A stretch of 64,000 nucleotides of DNA from Amorphoplanes digitatis. GTDB taxonomy: Bacteria; Actinomycetota; Actinomycetes; Mycobacteriales; Micromonosporaceae. This document shows positions 17,098 to 24,037 of the stretch, one piece after another; the stretch's first letter is position 1; each line of letters opens with the position of its first letter. The DNA lies in contig NZ_JACHNH010000001.1 in assembly GCF_014205335.1 (NCBI RefSeq), positions 5,636,501 to 5,700,500 of the forward strand, read 5' to 3'. Below the pieces are notes generated by a model. It was not told the origin of the DNA. It saw only the letters and a program-made list of their open reading frames with translations, and did not search any database. The position numbers and the translations under genes were made by a program.

Positions 17098-17615
17098 CAT
17101 GACCGACACGGCGATCGTCACCGGTGGGGGTGGGGCTCGAGATCGCGCTTGGGCTGGGCCGTGCCGGCTGCGGCGTTGTCGCGGCGGATGTCGATGGGCC
17201 GGCTGGGCGGCGGGCGCGAAGTCGATTGAGGCCGCCGTGATCGCGATGAGCGGCCCGACCCGGCCGGCGCTCGGGTGCCGGCCCGGGCGTTGTGTGCCGA
17301 TGTGAGGGACCGTCGGGACATTGATCGCGGCGTGGCGGTTGCGCGGGAGTTCGGGGATCCGCTTCACCGCGAGCCGGGGCGGTTGGCGGGCACCCACGGG
17401 ATCCGGGTGATGTGCGTGGCGCCGGACTGGATCGGGCTCGGCCGAGCTCACGCTCAGCGGCATTCCATGAGCGCCGATGAACGTGCCGTATCCCGCCCGC
17501 TGATTCCCCCGCCGAGGTCGTCGCCGTTGTCCTGGACCTCATCCACGACGGAGTCGGCGGAACGGTCGTGGAGATGTGGGGAGGCGACCGGCCCATCGTG
17601 CACGCTCCGGCATGA
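17098..17615 (+). pseudogene. Frameshifted short-chain dehydrogenase remnant
   Basis: Pieces of an SDR enzyme are spread over different frames. The start MTDTAIVTGG gives the nucleotide-binding strand. After a frame change comes LEIALGLGRAGCGVVAADVD, the first helix and second strand of the Rossmann fold. Further on ADVRDRRDID and VAVAREFGDP read in another frame, then HGIRVMCVAPDWI, which corresponds to the family motif GIRVNCVAPGWI. The C-terminus DLIHDGVGGTVVEMWGG and the stop at 17615 need yet another shift. The catalytic Ser-Tyr-Lys segment is missing. At least three frame breaks and a deletion indicate a dead gene. Confidence 0.75.
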
Positions 17616-18025
17616 GAGCCGCGCTTCCCGTCCGGCGGCGAGGGCGTAGCCGGGTGCCGGTCGGGGTTTCGGCGGGCGTGATCGTCGCCCGCACGGTGGT
17701 GCGTGCGTCGGCAGTGCGGGGCTGCGATCCGCACGTCGCGGAGACCGCCACCGGCGTCGAGCGGGTTCACGGTGACGGCCGAGGAGGCGGCAGAGATCGC
17801 GAACGGTCTCGTGCGTGAGGGCTCGTGCAGTCCGGGCCAGGAGATCACCGTGGTCCCCCACGTCATCGCCGCCTTCTGTCACGCCACCGCCGAAGAGCGG
17901 CGCACAGTAATCGGCCCAGCGCGGCCCACGGCAGTGCACAGATCTCGGAATGAGCGGTAGCGGCCGAGGCCACCCGTTCACGATTGGAACTTTCTTGATC
18001 GAACTTGGGCCGTGAGGATGGTCGG
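17616..18025. other. Decayed stretch, possible second SDR C-terminal scrap
   Basis: About 410 bases without an intact gene. One frame around 17770-17865 reads TAEEAAEIANGLVREG followed by GQEITVVPH, which looks like the end of another short-chain dehydrogenase, but the upstream part is not recognisable. It continues the degraded zone begun by the SDR pseudogene. Confidence 0.35.
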
Positions 18026-18448
18026 GTGAGCGACTACCGACTGAGCGAAGACCCGGCCGACCTCGACATGGACCACGTCGCACGGTGGATTACCACCGAC
18101 GCCTACTGGGCCAAGGGTCGCACGCGCGAGGTCGTCGAGCGCTCGTTCGCCAACTCGGTCCCGGTGGGCGTCTACACCCCCGACGGGCGGCAGGCCGCGG
18201 TGGCGCGCGTCGTGTCCGATTACGCGACCTTCGTCTGGTTCTGTGACGTCTATGTCGATCCCAGCCACCGGGGCCGCGGGCTCGGCACCATGCTCGCCAA
18301 CTGGTCCGTCGAGTGGGCCGAGCGCCACGGCATCAAGCGCGTGATGCTGGCGACCCTCGACGCCCACGGGGTGTACACGAAGGCCGGGTTCGCGCCGATC
18401 GGACACCCCGAGCGCTGGATGGAGATCGACAACCGGCCACCGTTCTAG
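18026..18448 (+). CDS. GNAT-family N-acetyltransferase
   Basis: A 140-residue acetyltransferase. The acetyl-CoA-binding motif A is clear (VDPSHRGRGLGTMLANW, with the R-G-x-G-L-G loop), preceded by the beta-4 strand FVWFCDVYV and followed by the motif-B region YTKAGFAPIGHPERWMEI. The whole fits single-domain GNATs of about 140 residues that acetylate amines on small molecules or proteins. The GTG at 18026 is preferred over an upstream TTG because GAGGA lies 8 bases before it. No neighbour suggests the substrate. Confidence 0.9.
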   Translation: MSDYRLSEDPADLDMDHVARWITTDAYWAKGRTREVVERSFANSVPVGVYTPDGRQAAVARVVSDYATFVWFCDVYVDPSHRGRGLGTMLANWSVEWAERHGIKRVMLATLDAHGVYTKAGFAPIGHPERWMEIDNRPPF

Positions 18449-18885
18449 GTCCCGTTTCGGACAGGGGTCCGCCGCAGCCCGGCCGCCTGTCCGAACCAGG
18501 ACCAAGGTCGGCATCTCGCCTCGCCGGCGACGTCGGCGAGCTTGGAGTTCAGCTGCCGGGAGGCGCAGCACAACAGGCCGAAGGCGGTCAGCTCACCCCG
18601 CCCGACCGGCCCCGTGCCGAAGATCGTGCGATGGCCGCGTGCCGTGTCCATGTACTCGCGGACCCGGTGTATCAGTCCATCCCTGAGCTCAAAGACGAAG
18701 CAGTAGTCGTTGGCGTAATGATTTCCGTTGGCCAGCGTCGCCGTCATGGTCTCTTCCACGATCACCCGGCCGCCGTCGGCATGAATGCCGCGGAATTCGA
18801 TGTCCACGTCGCGCACAGACAGGCGGTGGAATTCGCCGGCGAGAAACGCACGATCGCCGCCCGGCCGACGATGTGGCTCGATCAA
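18445..18885 (-). pseudogene. SnoaL/NTF2-like fragment, probably degraded
   Basis: The middle of this 146-residue reading is SnoaL-like: VDIEFRGIHADGG, then ANDYCFVFELRDGLI and VREYMDTARG, the paired strands that close the NTF2 barrel. The expected first helices are absent and the best start is a TTG without a ribosome site. After FGTGPVGRG the C-terminus changes character (cysteine-rich, Arg/Trp-rich) and overlaps a terminator of the opposite gene. I therefore read it as a truncated or frameshifted gene. An intact short protein starting at the TTG remains possible. Confidence 0.5.
18456..18495 (+). terminator. Stem-loop after the acetyltransferase
   Basis: A perfect 10-base stem (TTCGGACAGG with CCTGTCCGAA) with a 20-base loop, 7 bases after the acetyltransferase stop. 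It falls inside the 3' part of the opposing SnoaL-like ORF, which hints that the end of that ORF is not true coding sequence. Confidence 0.5.
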
Positions 18886-19151
18886 CCCAGCGCGACGGCG
18901 GTCGCATTGCCCTCGGGCGCGAGCCAGGAGGATGCCGGCGACGGGATCCGTCGAGTTTCGGACATCATCGTCCCGGCCGGGTTGGGCGATCGCGGAGGAA
19001 CCCGCCGAAGCAGTAACCCCTTTCGGGTTTGCGGGGTCCGCGCGGGTGCATCCAGCGTTTGCCCAGCCAGGACGATATTTCGCAACCCTGATGATCTAAG
19101 CGGCAGGCTCTAGGACGCATCTCGTCATGAATGAACCGCTGAAACCGGCGT
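18886..19151. other. Region upstream of the SnoaL-like fragment
   Basis: About 270 bases with no credible gene. On the minus strand it should carry the lost N-terminus of the SnoaL-like fragment, but none of the three frames shows the expected helix pattern. It forms the right border of the degraded zone that begins near 14 kb. Confidence 0.4.
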
Positions 19152-19169
19152 CTTAAGCCTGGCTTTAAG
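19152..19169. promoter_or_regulatory. Imperfect palindrome before the GntR gene
   Basis: CTTAAGCC and GGCTTTAAG form an imperfect inverted repeat with one centre base and one bulged A, about 25 bases before the GntR-type regulator start. GntR proteins often bind such sites at their own promoter, so this may be its operator. No experimental link is known to me. Confidence 0.35.
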
Positions 19170-19194
19170 GAGGCTCTCTGACTACATTGCACCC

Positions 19195-20148
19195 ATGACG
19201 CTCTCTGAAGAGGACTTCGAGGAGTCGGGCGTCGGTCCGCGGCGCGCCGGGATCGTGAAGATCGGGAAGCACATCGTCTCGGGGGATCGGGGGTTTCGGC
19301 CCGGTGATGTGTTGCGCATCGAGCACGTGATCGACCTGCTGGGGTGCAGTCGCCCGCTCACTCGCGAGATCCTCCAGGTCCTCCACCACAAGGGCCTGAT
19401 CACGCTCAAGGCCCGCACCGGGGCGACCGTCGAGCCGATCGACCGGTGGAACGTCTTCGACCGGGACGTGATCGAGTGGCGGCTCGACATCGCGCCCCGG
19501 TTCCAGATGCGTTCGCTCACCGAGCTGCGCGAGGCCGTCGAGCCGCGCGCGGCGCTCCTGGCCGCGCAGCGGGCCTCCGCCGACGTGTGCCGCGACCTGG
19601 TGAGCCTCGCGCTGGAGTTCAAGTCGATCGGCGAGGCGCCCGAGTTCGAGGATCTCACCGACGTCGGCCTCGCCTGCCGCGAGCGGTACCGCCGGGTCGA
19701 CGAGCAGTTCCACCGGATGCTGTTGCAGGGCTCGCAGAACGAGATGTTCAGCGGCCTCGTCGACCAGGTGACCCGGGCCGTGAACTTCCGGATCGAGAAG
19801 GAGTGGGCCGGCGCGCCGCGGCCGTACGGCGACACACCCGGCGACGAGCGGTCCTTCGATCCGGTGCCCGGCAGCCGCAAGCGCTTCCCCCGGCGGCCGG
19901 AGCCGCTCGCGCTCTGGTTCCACTTCGGACTGGCGTACGCGATCGAGCAGGGCCTCCCGCACGCGGCGGAGACATTCGCCCGGGCCGTGCTCGCGGAGTT
20001 CCACAATGGTTATCTGAGCAATCCCGACCTGCTCGACGCGCTCGGGCGGGCGCTGCACGAGCTCGATCTCGGCGGCATGCGGGAGGCGGACCGCGAGCCG
20101 TTCCACCGCGCGGTGGCGGGCGTGCTGCTGCGCCGGGACGAGCGATGA
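19195..20148 (+). CDS. GntR/FadR-family regulator, probably of gluconate use
   Basis: A 317-residue regulator with an N-terminal winged helix (FRPGDVLRIEHVIDLLGCSR, then LTREILQVLHHKGLITLKAR) and a longer all-helical FCD effector domain (RSLTELREAVEPRAALLAA onward; RRVDEQFHRMLLQGSQN, metal/ligand region). The gene ends in an ATGA overlap with a gluconokinase gene, so the pair is co-translated, and repression by gluconate or 6-phosphogluconate is a reasonable inference. The ATG is 22 bases from AAGGAGG, which is too far for a standard ribosome site, so the true start may differ. Length is somewhat above the usual 230-250 of this subfamily because of an insert around KEWAGAPRPYGDTPG. Confidence 0.85.
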   Translation: MTLSEEDFEESGVGPRRAGIVKIGKHIVSGDRGFRPGDVLRIEHVIDLLGCSRPLTREILQVLHHKGLITLKARTGATVEPIDRWNVFDRDVIEWRLDIAPRFQMRSLTELREAVEPRAALLAAQRASADVCRDLVSLALEFKSIGEAPEFEDLTDVGLACRERYRRVDEQFHRMLLQGSQNEMFSGLVDQVTRAVNFRIEKEWAGAPRPYGDTPGDERSFDPVPGSRKRFPRRPEPLALWFHFGLAYAIEQGLPHAAETFARAVLAEFHNGYLSNPDLLDALGRALHELDLGGMREADREPFHRAVAGVLLRRDER

Positions 20149-20813
20149 GCGCGACCGTGCCGGTCGTCGTCATGGGCGTCGCCGGGTGCGGCAAGAGCAC
20201 GATCGGCGTGCTCCTGGCGGAGCGTCTCGGGCTGGAGTACGCGGAGGCCGACGTGTTCCATCCGCCGGCCAACGTGGCGAAGATGGCCGACGGCCGGCCG
20301 CTCGACGACGAGGACCGGCTGCCGTGGCTCGCCGCGATCGGCGACCATCTTCAGGCCCGGGCCGGCACCGGCGTCGTGGTCTCCTGCTCGGCGCTCAAGC
20401 GGAGCTACCGCGACCTGCTGCGGGCCGCCGCGCCACGCGCCTGGTTCGTTCATCTCGTGCTCGACGAGGCGACCGCCACGCGGCGGGTGGCCGCCCGGCC
20501 CGGCCATTTCATGCCGGCGTCGCTTGTCGCCTCGCAGTTCACGGCGCTGGAGCCGCTCGACCGCGAGGCCGGCGTCGCCCTGGACGCCACACAGACCCCG
20601 GCGCGGATCGTGGCGTCGGTCCTCGCGGCCCTGCCGCCGACCGGAGCGGCCCTGCCGAGCGGAGCGGCCCTGCCGAGCGGAGCGGCCCTGCCGCCTAGCG
20701 GAGCGGCCCTGCCGAGCGGAACGGCCCTGCCGCCCAGCGGAGCGGCCCTGCCGAGCGGAGCGGCACTGCCGCCGAGTGGAGAGGAGGACGGCGAGTCAGT
20801 CATGCCGGCGTGA
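20145..20813 (+). CDS. gntK: Gluconokinase with repetitive C-terminal tail
   Basis: A 222-residue kinase that would phosphorylate D-gluconate to 6-phosphogluconate. Residues 1-170 are a complete GntK-type P-loop kinase: Walker A GVAGCGKST (11-19), the FHPPANVAKMADGRPLDDEDR substrate loop, CSALKRSYRDLLR, and the conserved GHFMPASLVASQFTALE. The tail (about 170-222) is a run of GAALPSGAALPPSG-type repeats not found in normal gluconokinases, encoded by an 18/21-base DNA repeat. The start overlaps the regulator stop by ATGA. A terminator follows. The tail is unlikely to be catalytic. Confidence 0.92.
   Translation: MSATVPVVVMGVAGCGKSTIGVLLAERLGLEYAEADVFHPPANVAKMADGRPLDDEDRLPWLAAIGDHLQARAGTGVVVSCSALKRSYRDLLRAAAPRAWFVHLVLDEATATRRVAARPGHFMPASLVASQFTALEPLDREAGVALDATQTPARIVASVLAALPPTGAALPSGAALPSGAALPPSGAALPSGTALPPSGAALPSGAALPPSGEEDGESVMPA
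20634..20785 (+). repeat. 18/21-bp tandem repeat in the gluconokinase tail
   Basis: Eight consecutive units built on CCGAGCGGAGCGGCCCTG (18 bases), several enlarged to 21 bases by an extra codon. Every unit keeps the reading frame and encodes G-A-A-L-P-(P)-S. This is a coding minisatellite at the 3' end of the kinase gene. Confidence 0.9.
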
Positions 20814-20815
20814 CG

Positions 20816-20839
20816 ACGGCCCGCTGGCAGGCGGGCCGT
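20816..20839 (+). terminator. Stem-loop after gluconokinase
   Basis: A 9-base stem (ACGGCCCGC with GCGGGCCGT) and a 6-base loop directly after the gluconokinase stop codon. Confidence 0.65.
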
Positions 20840-20891
20840 CACGTCCGGATCCCCAGACACCCTGTGCGGGAAGCCCAATGAGGAGCGGGAC

Positions 20892-21203
20892 ATGAGTAAC
20901 CTAACCAATGGCCACGGGCCAGACAAGCACACCGACGGAGACCGCGCGCGGGTGGTGATCGCCTGCCTGCTGACGGCCGGTGGTTTCCTGAGTTCTTCGG
21001 CGCCGATCCTGGTGATCTCCGGGGCGTGGGCGCTGGACGGCGGTACGGTGCGTTATGTGATCACCATGGGCGGCGCCGTCCTGGTCATCGCGTTGCTGCT
21101 GGCCGCCGTCTACGTGGCGTCGCCCGGCACCTCCCGCCGACGGCGGGGTGACAGCAGGACCGGGCCCGCGGCGCGGTCCCGCTCGCGGCAGCGCCGCTCC
21201 TGA
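20892..21203 (+). CDS. Small two-helix membrane protein
   Basis: A 103-residue protein with two predicted membrane helices (about 22-44, VVIACLLTAGGFLSSSAPIL, and about 54-75, VITMGGAVLVIALLLAAVYV) and a strongly basic C-terminal tail (SRRRRGD, RSRSRQRRS) that should lie in the cytoplasm. A GAGGAGCGGG ribosome site precedes the ATG. No family is recognised. Confidence 0.7.
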   Translation: MSNLTNGHGPDKHTDGDRARVVIACLLTAGGFLSSSAPILVISGAWALDGGTVRYVITMGGAVLVIALLLAAVYVASPGTSRRRRGDSRTGPAARSRSRQRRS

Positions 21204-21350
21204 ACCGCGGGCGGCCGCCCCGACCGCGGCGCCGGGGCGGCCCTCGCGTGCAATACGCGCATACATTTACATGTTTAACGGTATAGATGCTGAAACGTGA
21301 TCCGGATCGGATGTGATGACACCGTCAATCGCATCGGAGGGAAGCGTTCC

Positions 21351-23042
21351 ATGAGAAGACGCCTCATCGCCGGAGCCGTCGCCACCGCGACGGGTCTGGC
21401 ATTCCTGGTCACCGCGCCCGGCGGGTCGGCGGTCGCCACCCCGGCGGCGTCGGCGGCCACGACGGAATACACAGTGGTCGCCGAGGACGGGACGTCGGCC
21501 GATGCGGCCGTGCGGGCGATCACCGCCGCCGGCGGCACCGTGGTCGGCCGCAACGACGCCGTCGGCGTGTACCGGGTGACCTCGCCGCGCGCCGACTTCG
21601 GCGCCCAGGCCGCCGCCGCGCCCGCGCTGATCGGGGCGAGCGAGCGCAAGGCCATCGGGCACGCACCGAAGGCCGACAAGCTGATCGAGCGGGAGAGCCC
21701 GACCGCCACCGTCTCGGAAAAGCACTCAACGCAGGGCAAGCACTCCTCGAAGAGCGACCCGCTCGACGACAAGCTCTGGGGCCTGAAGATGATTAAGGCT
21801 GACCGGGCGCGCAAGAAGGAGGCCGGCGACCGGCGCATCACAGTCGGCGTCCTCGACACCGGCCTGGACGCCGGCAACCCGGACCTGGCGCCCAACTTCA
21901 GCCGGCGGCTCTCGCGCAACTTCGCACCGGACCTGGTCGACGTCGACGGCCCCTGTGAGGTCGACGGGTGTCTCGACCCGGTCGGCACCGACGACCAGGG
22001 CCACGGCACGCACGTCGCCGGCACGATCGGCGCGGCCGCCGACGGCTTCGGCATCTCCGGCGTCGCACCCGGCATCACGCTGGTCGAGCTCAAGGGCGGC
22101 CAGGACTCCGGCTACTTCTTCCTCGAGCCGGTCGTCAACGCGCTCACCTACGCCGGCGACGCCGGCCTCGACGTGGTCAACATGTCGTTCTACATCGACC
22201 CGTGGCTGTACAACTGCGTCGGCAACCCGGCCGACACCGCGGAGCAGCAGGCCGAGCAGCGGGCCATCATCCAGGGCATGAAGCGCGCGCTGTCGTACGC
22301 GCACCGCCGCGGCGTCACCCTGGTCGGCGCCCTCGGTAACAACAACGAGGACCTCGGCAAGCCGCGTACCGACACGTCCAGCCCGGACTACCCGGCCGAC
22401 GCCGCCAAGCCGCGGCCGATCGACAACGACACCTGCTGGGACCTGCCCGTCGAGGGACCCCACGTCATCGGCGTCTCGTCGGTCGGGCCCACGGGCCAGA
22501 AGGCCGACTACTCCAACTACGGCCGCGAGCAGATCTCGGTCGCCGCGCCGGGCGGCTGGTTCCGCGACGGCTTCGGCACGCCGGCCTACCGCACGAACGG
22601 CAACATGATCCTCTCGTCGTACCCGGTCAAGGTGCTCAAGGAGCAGGGCAAGGTCGACGCGGCCGGCAACATCACCGCCGGCAACGAGGCGACCGTCCTC
22701 AAGGAATGCACCGCCGCCGGCGCCTGCGGCTACTACACGTACCTGCAGGGCACCTCGATGGCCTCGCCGCACGCCGCCGGGGTGGCGGCGCTGATCGCCA
22801 GCAGGTTCGGCACGCGCGACCGCTGGCGCGGCGGGCTGACGATGTCGCCCGACCGGGTCGAGCGGCAGCTCTACCGCACCGCCGCCAGGAAGGCCTGCCC
22901 GGAACCGCGGCTGCGGAGTTACGCGCAGGAGGGTCGCGACGCCACCTACGACGCCCTGTGCGAGGGCGGCGAGCGGTTCAACGGCTTCTACGGCCGCGGC
23001 ATCGTCGACGCCTACGCCGCGGTGAGCGGGCGCCTGCGCTGA
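21351..23042 (+). CDS. Secreted subtilisin-family (S8) serine protease
   Basis: A 563-residue protease with a signal peptide (MRRRLIAGAVATATGLAFLV, cleavage near 30-35) and an inhibitor-like propeptide (about 38-130, TEYTVVAEDGTSADAAVRAI). The catalytic triad is clear: D169 in GVLDTGLD, H218 in DDQGHGTHVAG, S469 in YLQGTSMASPHAAG. Cysteines in PCEVDGC, NC and ACPEP suggest disulfides. The ATG at 21351 is preferred because GGAGGG precedes it and it begins the signal peptide. It would act as a broad extracellular protease. It is followed by a strong terminator shared with the convergent phosphatase gene. Confidence 0.94.
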   Translation: MRRRLIAGAVATATGLAFLVTAPGGSAVATPAASAATTEYTVVAEDGTSADAAVRAITAAGGTVVGRNDAVGVYRVTSPRADFGAQAAAAPALIGASERKAIGHAPKADKLIERESPTATVSEKHSTQGKHSSKSDPLDDKLWGLKMIKADRARKKEAGDRRITVGVLDTGLDAGNPDLAPNFSRRLSRNFAPDLVDVDGPCEVDGCLDPVGTDDQGHGTHVAGTIGAAADGFGISGVAPGITLVELKGGQDSGYFFLEPVVNALTYAGDAGLDVVNMSFYIDPWLYNCVGNPADTAEQQAEQRAIIQGMKRALSYAHRRGVTLVGALGNNNEDLGKPRTDTSSPDYPADAAKPRPIDNDTCWDLPVEGPHVIGVSSVGPTGQKADYSNYGREQISVAAPGGWFRDGFGTPAYRTNGNMILSSYPVKVLKEQGKVDAAGNITAGNEATVLKECTAAGACGYYTYLQGTSMASPHAAGVAALIASRFGTRDRWRGGLTMSPDRVERQLYRTAARKACPEPRLRSYAQEGRDATYDALCEGGERFNGFYGRGIVDAYAAVSGRLR

Positions 23043-23049
23043 CCCGGAT

Positions 23050-23095
23050 CCACTCGGTTTCCCGGCCCGCACTCGGGATCCGGGAAACCGAGTGG
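23050..23095. terminator. Bidirectional stem-loop terminator
   Basis: A perfect 16-base stem (CCACTCGGTTTCCCGG with its complement) with a 14-base loop between the convergent protease and phosphatase genes, 7 bases from one stop and 5 from the other. It can serve both strands. Confidence 0.85.
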
Positions 23096-23100
23096 GACGG

Positions 23101-23832
23101 TCAGCCGGCGAGGCGGCCGCGGGCCAGGCCGATGTCGGCGTCGGTCAGGCCACCGCGGCGGAGGTAGGCGGCCACGTCGAGCGCGGCGGCGACCTCGGTC
23201 ACGACCCGGGTCACCGACGTGCCGCGCTCGGCGAGGGTCGCGTCGAGCCACTTCCGGTACTCCGGCTCGCGCGGCGCGAGCCGCGGCGCGCTGCGGGCGT
23301 AGTCGGCCGCGATGTCGGCCGGTGCCACCCCGGCGAGGGCGAGCAGGACGAGAGCGGCTATTCCGGTACGGTCGCAGCCGCGCGCGCAGTGCAGGAGCAC
23401 CCCGCCGGGCGCGGCGTGCGCGACCGCCGCCACCAGCCGGGCGTGCCGTTGCGGCCAGCGTTCCAGCGCGTCCGCGTAGTACAGCGGCGTGCCCCACAGG
23501 CCGGTCTCGGCCCACCGCGCCATGAACTCGGCGTCGCCGCCGTCCTCGATCCCGACGCGGACCTGGGTCAGCCCGGGGCGGTGATCCCGCACGTCGAAAT
23601 GGTCCCGGATGCCGACGTTGGCGTCCGGCGGCGCGTTGTCGGTCTCCAGCGTCACGACGGTACGGATGCCATAGTCCCAGAGCGCCGCCCATCCCGAGGG
23701 CGTCAGGTATCGCGGGTGATCGCCGCGCACCACCGCGCCCGGCCGGGTCCGCCCGCCGTCGGCCGCCGGCAGGTCACCGAGATCGCGTACGTTCAGGCAG
23801 CCGTCCCACTCGAGATCCCGATGATCAACCAT
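23101..23832 (-). CDS. Tyrosine/serine protein phosphatase (Y_phosphatase3 type)
   Basis: A 243-residue cytoplasmic phosphatase. The N-terminal pattern CLNVRDLGDLP with RTRPGAVVRGDHPRYLT is typical of this bacterial family, and the phosphate-binding loop HCARGCDRTG (CX5R, catalytic Cys and Arg) is intact, followed by the helix IAALVLLALAGV. It removes phosphate from protein tyrosine or serine, or from lipids in some relatives. The start at 23832 places the family N-terminus at residue 6. It lies just downstream of the acyl-CoA carboxylase epsilon gene (8-base gap) and so may be read from the polyketide operon, although it is not an expected pathway gene. Confidence 0.9.
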   Translation of the reverse strand: MVDHRDLEWDGCLNVRDLGDLPAADGGRTRPGAVVRGDHPRYLTPSGWAALWDYGIRTVVTLETDNAPPDANVGIRDHFDVRDHRPGLTQVRVGIEDGGDAEFMARWAETGLWGTPLYYADALERWPQRHARLVAAVAHAAPGGVLLHCARGCDRTGIAALVLLALAGVAPADIAADYARSAPRLAPREPEYRKWLDATLAERGTSVTRVVTEVAAALDVAAYLRRGGLTDADIGLARGRLAG

Positions 23833-23839
23833 CGCGCCA

Positions 23840-24028
23840 TCATGGCATCGTCGGGCCAGCCGCGCGCCACGCCCGAGGATCGGCGAAGCCATCGGGCCGC
23901 CACCTGGCCGGCGCGGCCGGCGCGGCGGTCGCGGACGGCGCGGTCTCGCGCGCCCGCAGCACCGCCACCAGCGCCGCCAACTGCTCGTCGTCGGGCCGTC
24001 CCCGGTGCAGTCGCAATGAATCCAACAT
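23840..24028 (-). CDS. accE: Acyl-CoA carboxylase epsilon subunit
   Basis: A 62-residue protein. The N-terminal segment GRPDDEQLAALVAVLRAR and the C-terminal WRPDGFADPRAWRA are the two signatures of the small epsilon subunit that stabilises actinobacterial acyl-CoA carboxylases. It sits 9 bases after the beta-subunit gene, with GTAGGAGG before its ATG. Presence of alpha, beta and epsilon genes in one region means a complete malonyl-CoA-forming complex is encoded with the polyketide synthase. Confidence 0.88.
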   Translation of the reverse strand: MLDSLRLHRGRPDDEQLAALVAVLRARETAPSATAAPAAPARWRPDGFADPRAWRAAGPTMP

Positions 24029-24037
24029 GGTGTCCTC

